Positions 5,051 through 7,316 of a stretch of 7,316 nucleotides of DNA are shown here, in pieces; the first letter of the stretch is position 1, and every line of letters begins with the position of its first letter. Made by a program: the position numbers and the translations under genes. A model generated the notes under the pieces. The model did no database searches. It had not been told where the DNA came from and saw only the letters and a program-made list of their open reading frames with translations. Origin of the DNA: Planctomycetota bacterium (GTDB taxonomy: Bacteria > Planctomycetota > SZUA-567); NCBI GenBank assembly GCA_020861125.1, contig JAJBSZ010000385.1, forward strand, positions 1 through 7,316. The letters are read 5' to 3'.

Positions 5051-6898
5051 GTGTCGATGGATCTTTTCCGCAGGAAACAAAAACTCGTTTTTATGATCGT
5101 GACGCCCATCATCATCATCGCCTTCGTGTTTTGGGGGATGCTGGACTTCTCCACCGGCGCGTCCTATGCCGATCAGGAGATCGCCCGGGTGGACGGCAAA
5201 GCCATCCCCTTCTCGGAATTCGATGGGTTTCGCCGGCGCATCGGCGCCGCCCTGGGCGGTGCCCCGTTGGTGTTCAGTGGCGCGCCGGGAATGGGCGGTG
5301 AAAGCGAGGAGGTGTGGAAATACGTCTTCACCTACGCGCTGCTTCAGGATGCCCAGCGCGCCGGTTTCCGCGCCTCGGACCTTCAGGTGGGCACCTACAT
5401 TGAAAACTCGCCCACCATCGCCGGGGGAGCTGCCCGGGGCGATCGCCAGGCGCTTGAGCGGGCGGTAAATACCCTCTGCAACCAAATGGGAATCAGTCGC
5501 CAGGAGTTTCTCCGCGGCGTCAACGAATGGCTGACCATCGGAAATTATCTCGATGCCGACAGCAACTTGTCACCGGTGAACGATCAAACCGCTTTCGCGT
5601 TTTATGCCCTGAACAAAGGTGAATGCGTTATCAAACGGGTCCGGGTTAACGCGACCGATTCCATTCGCGAAGAGGCGGCGGCAGCCATCCGCAACCGGCC
5701 GCCGGAAGAACTCGACCAGGATATTCGCGATTTCGTCGTCGCCCATGCGGACGAACGCCGGTACCGCACCCCGTCCGCCTGGCGTTTTTCCTGGATCCTG
5801 GCGCCGTTCGTTGCGGAAACCGTGATACCGGAGCCTACCGAAACCGAGTTGCGTTCGTACTACGACGCCCAACGGACCCAGTTATTCCCGGACCAAACCT
5901 TCGACGACGCGCGGGAGGCGGTACTGGCCGCCTGGCGCCGCGAAGAGGTGGAAAACCAGACGCTCCGTAATTTCACCGTGGATTTCGACCCCCAGCTGCG
6001 CGATCTGGCGGCCGGGGTGGACGCCGAGGAACTCATTAAACTTACGCCGCTGGTGAGGCACGGCGCCACCGCCGGCGATACCGGGCCAAATCTCCTTTCG
6101 CCCGACGAAATCCTGGCCCGTCTTCCCGAAGGGAGCGACCCCCTGTTCCGCTCCGACCTCCAGTCCCTGGACGAAGCGGGCAATCTGTCGGACCAGTTGC
6201 GCAAGGAGCGGGACGCCTATTTCGAGGAATGGCGCAACGGGTATCTGGTGGCGGGTCGGCCCCTAAAATCCGACAAAGGGTATTTCCGGCTCCGGCTCCT
6301 GGACTATACGCCGTCCGAACCGGCGGCAATCGACGATGCCGACGGGACCATCCGGCCGGAGATCCGCGAGCTGGCCATCGCCGATCTGATTCAGGAACGG
6401 GTGGAACAGATCGTCGAGGAACGGGCGCTGGAATTGGAGGGGAAGTTACGGGAAATGCTGACCGCCCGCCACGACGGCGAAGCGTTTGACCCGGAAGTGG
6501 CCAGCGATTTCGACGCCCTCCCCACCGAAACCGTCAACTACATGGACCTGGATGAAGCCCAGTATGCCCTCGGCCGCCTGGTGGTAGGCGACCTCATGGG
6601 CCCAATCCCCTTCGCCGATCCCGAAACAGGTGCCGAGGGTCAGGAACTGATCGTCCTGGTGGACCGCCGGGTGCCCGGCCGGGCCGAATTCGAGGCGGAA
6701 GAAGCCGGGGTACTTTCCGGCTACCGGCAGGTGGCGCAAAACAATTTCCGCGGCAACTGGGATTACCAGTACACCATCAACGGCCCCGTCGTCGTGATTC
6801 AGCCCAGCCCCACCGTCATGGGTCTGTTGGCGGACCGGTTCAACCGGCAGGAAATCACCATCAACCGGCAAATTTTCGCGGAGGCCAACGAGGGCTGA
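5051..6898 (+). CDS. Membrane-anchored SurA/PpiD-like (SurA N-terminal domain) protein
   Basis: This protein of about 615 residues has a short basic N-terminus (FRRKQK), one transmembrane helix (residues about 12-31, ending VFWGML) and then a large soluble part expected in the periplasm. The segment IARVDGKAIPFSEFDGFRRRI (44-64) is the usual opening of SurA_N/PpiD chaperone domains. The remainder is mostly charged helices, with possible late coiled coil around IADLIQERVEQIVEERALELEGKL. I find no recognisable parvulin catalytic domain, so it is more likely a folding chaperone or scaffold than an active prolyl isomerase. The start is chosen at GTG 5051 because AGAAGG lies eight bases upstream; ATG 5057 (MDLFRRK) is equally plausible by protein alignment but sits 14 bases from that site. 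cheD follows 26 bases downstream on the same strand and is probably co-transcribed. Confidence 0.85.
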   Translation: MSMDLFRRKQKLVFMIVTPIIIIAFVFWGMLDFSTGASYADQEIARVDGKAIPFSEFDGFRRRIGAALGGAPLVFSGAPGMGGESEEVWKYVFTYALLQDAQRAGFRASDLQVGTYIENSPTIAGGAARGDRQALERAVNTLCNQMGISRQEFLRGVNEWLTIGNYLDADSNLSPVNDQTAFAFYALNKGECVIKRVRVNATDSIREEAAAAIRNRPPEELDQDIRDFVVAHADERRYRTPSAWRFSWILAPFVAETVIPEPTETELRSYYDAQRTQLFPDQTFDDAREAVLAAWRREEVENQTLRNFTVDFDPQLRDLAAGVDAEELIKLTPLVRHGATAGDTGPNLLSPDEILARLPEGSDPLFRSDLQSLDEAGNLSDQLRKERDAYFEEWRNGYLVAGRPLKSDKGYFRLRLLDYTPSEPAAIDDADGTIRPEIRELAIADLIQERVEQIVEERALELEGKLREMLTARHDGEAFDPEVASDFDALPTETVNYMDLDEAQYALGRLVVGDLMGPIPFADPETGAEGQELIVLVDRRVPGRAEFEAEEAGVLSGYRQVAQNNFRGNWDYQYTINGPVVVIQPSPTVMGLLADRFNRQEITINRQIFAEANEG

Positions 6899-6924
6899 TC
6901 GCCCGGCCGCGCCGAGGAGAGAGC

Positions 6925-7316
6925 ATGACCGCCAATCCCGATCGCATTTTTCTCCTGCCGGGTGAGTATCATGTTTCGCGCCTGCCGTGCCACATGGCGA
7001 CCCTTCTCGGCAGCTGTGTGGCGGTGTGCCTCCGGCATGAAAATCGTCCCTACGCCGCCATGAACCATTTTCTCCTGGCCCATACCCCCGGGAGCGGCGA
7101 TCACGATAAGGGGAGGTACGGCGACACCTCGGTGGAAACCATCGTTTGGCTGATGCGCAAGCTCGATCCCGGCGGCAAGATCACCGCCAAGATGTACGGC
7201 GGCGCGGCGGTCGTGAGCCATCTCGGCTCCAGCACCGATATCGGTCTTAAAAACGTCGAGGTGGCCCGGGAAATCCTGAAAAAACACGGCATTCCCCTTG
7301 GCGCGGAAGACGGGGG
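6925..7316 (+). CDS. cheD: Chemoreceptor glutamine deamidase CheD (partial, C-terminus beyond window)
   Basis: CheD deamidates glutamines in the cytoplasmic domain of chemotaxis receptors and, in many bacteria, partners with the phosphatase CheC. The visible 130 residues include the signature TLLGSCVAVCL (26-36) with nucleophile C31, supported by T26 and by H48 in NHFLL, 17 residues after the cysteine as in the characterised enzyme. KMYGGAAVV and GLKNVEVAREILKKHGIPL match the later conserved blocks, ending at the family's acidic-glycine motif (AEDGG) at the window edge. About 30 residues should be missing compared with the usual length near 160. ATG 6925 has GAGGAGA upstream at 6914-6920. It follows the SurA-like gene closely; no other chemotaxis gene is within the window. 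Confidence 0.95.
   Translation, partial: MTANPDRIFLLPGEYHVSRLPCHMATLLGSCVAVCLRHENRPYAAMNHFLLAHTPGSGDHDKGRYGDTSVETIVWLMRKLDPGGKITAKMYGGAAVVSHLGSSTDIGLKNVEVAREILKKHGIPLGAEDG

Noticed and set aside
4736..5485. Minus-strand frame of 249 codons antisense to the SurA-like gene
   Set aside because: The product is His/Arg/Gly-rich without motifs, and it covers the small-RNA promoter and the start of the real gene.

Overview
This 7.3-kb window is a compact, GC-rich stretch of bacterial chromosome with Shine-Dalgarno-led genes and sigma70-type promoters. A membrane-anchored SurA/PpiD-like protein implies a Gram-negative cell envelope, and a CheD homologue implies chemotaxis. The lineage cannot be fixed from sequence alone. 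The N-terminus of the SurA-like protein (short basic start, one membrane helix ending in FWG) recalls proteins of the PVC superphylum and similar deep Gram-negative groups, but that is an impression from memory. I see no mobile element, phage gene or CRISPR array; most of the window is housekeeping chromosome.

Layout from left to right. Positions 1-446 (minus) hold the N-terminal part of an unrecognised protein that looks like a winged-helix domain. It is followed by a gene-free stretch of about 290 bases. A tRNA-Gln(CUG) gene (789-862, minus) has a clear promoter and a strong intrinsic terminator. A Mn-type superoxide dismutase gene (994-1602, minus) is divergent from a short-chain dehydrogenase gene (1779-2492, plus). 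A hairpin-rich gap of about 240 bases then separates the dehydrogenase gene from a convergent three-gene operon on the minus strand (4537 to 2734): tag (3-methyladenine DNA glycosylase I), rsmI (16S rRNA C1402 2'-O-methyltransferase) and a YhcH/YjgK/YiaL-family gene. Both junctions in this operon are 4-base stop/start overlaps.

The most interesting element lies upstream of tag. A near-consensus promoter (TTGACA, 17 bp, TATAGT) on the minus strand drives a stretch of about 120 nt that ends in an 11-bp GC-rich hairpin with a U-rich tail. The predicted RNA folds into three stems, and each of the three loops carries a run of five or six cytosines, with UCCCCCA occurring exactly twice. This is the architecture of a C-rich-loop small RNA that could pair with Shine-Dalgarno sequences. 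I match it to no known family. The alternative is an attenuated leader of the tag operon.

On the plus strand, divergent from that RNA, a good promoter (TTGAAA, 17 bp, TAGACT) precedes a gene of about 615 codons for a membrane-anchored SurA_N-type protein in which I find no parvulin catalytic domain. After 26 bases comes cheD, which runs off the right edge of the window and probably shares its transcript.
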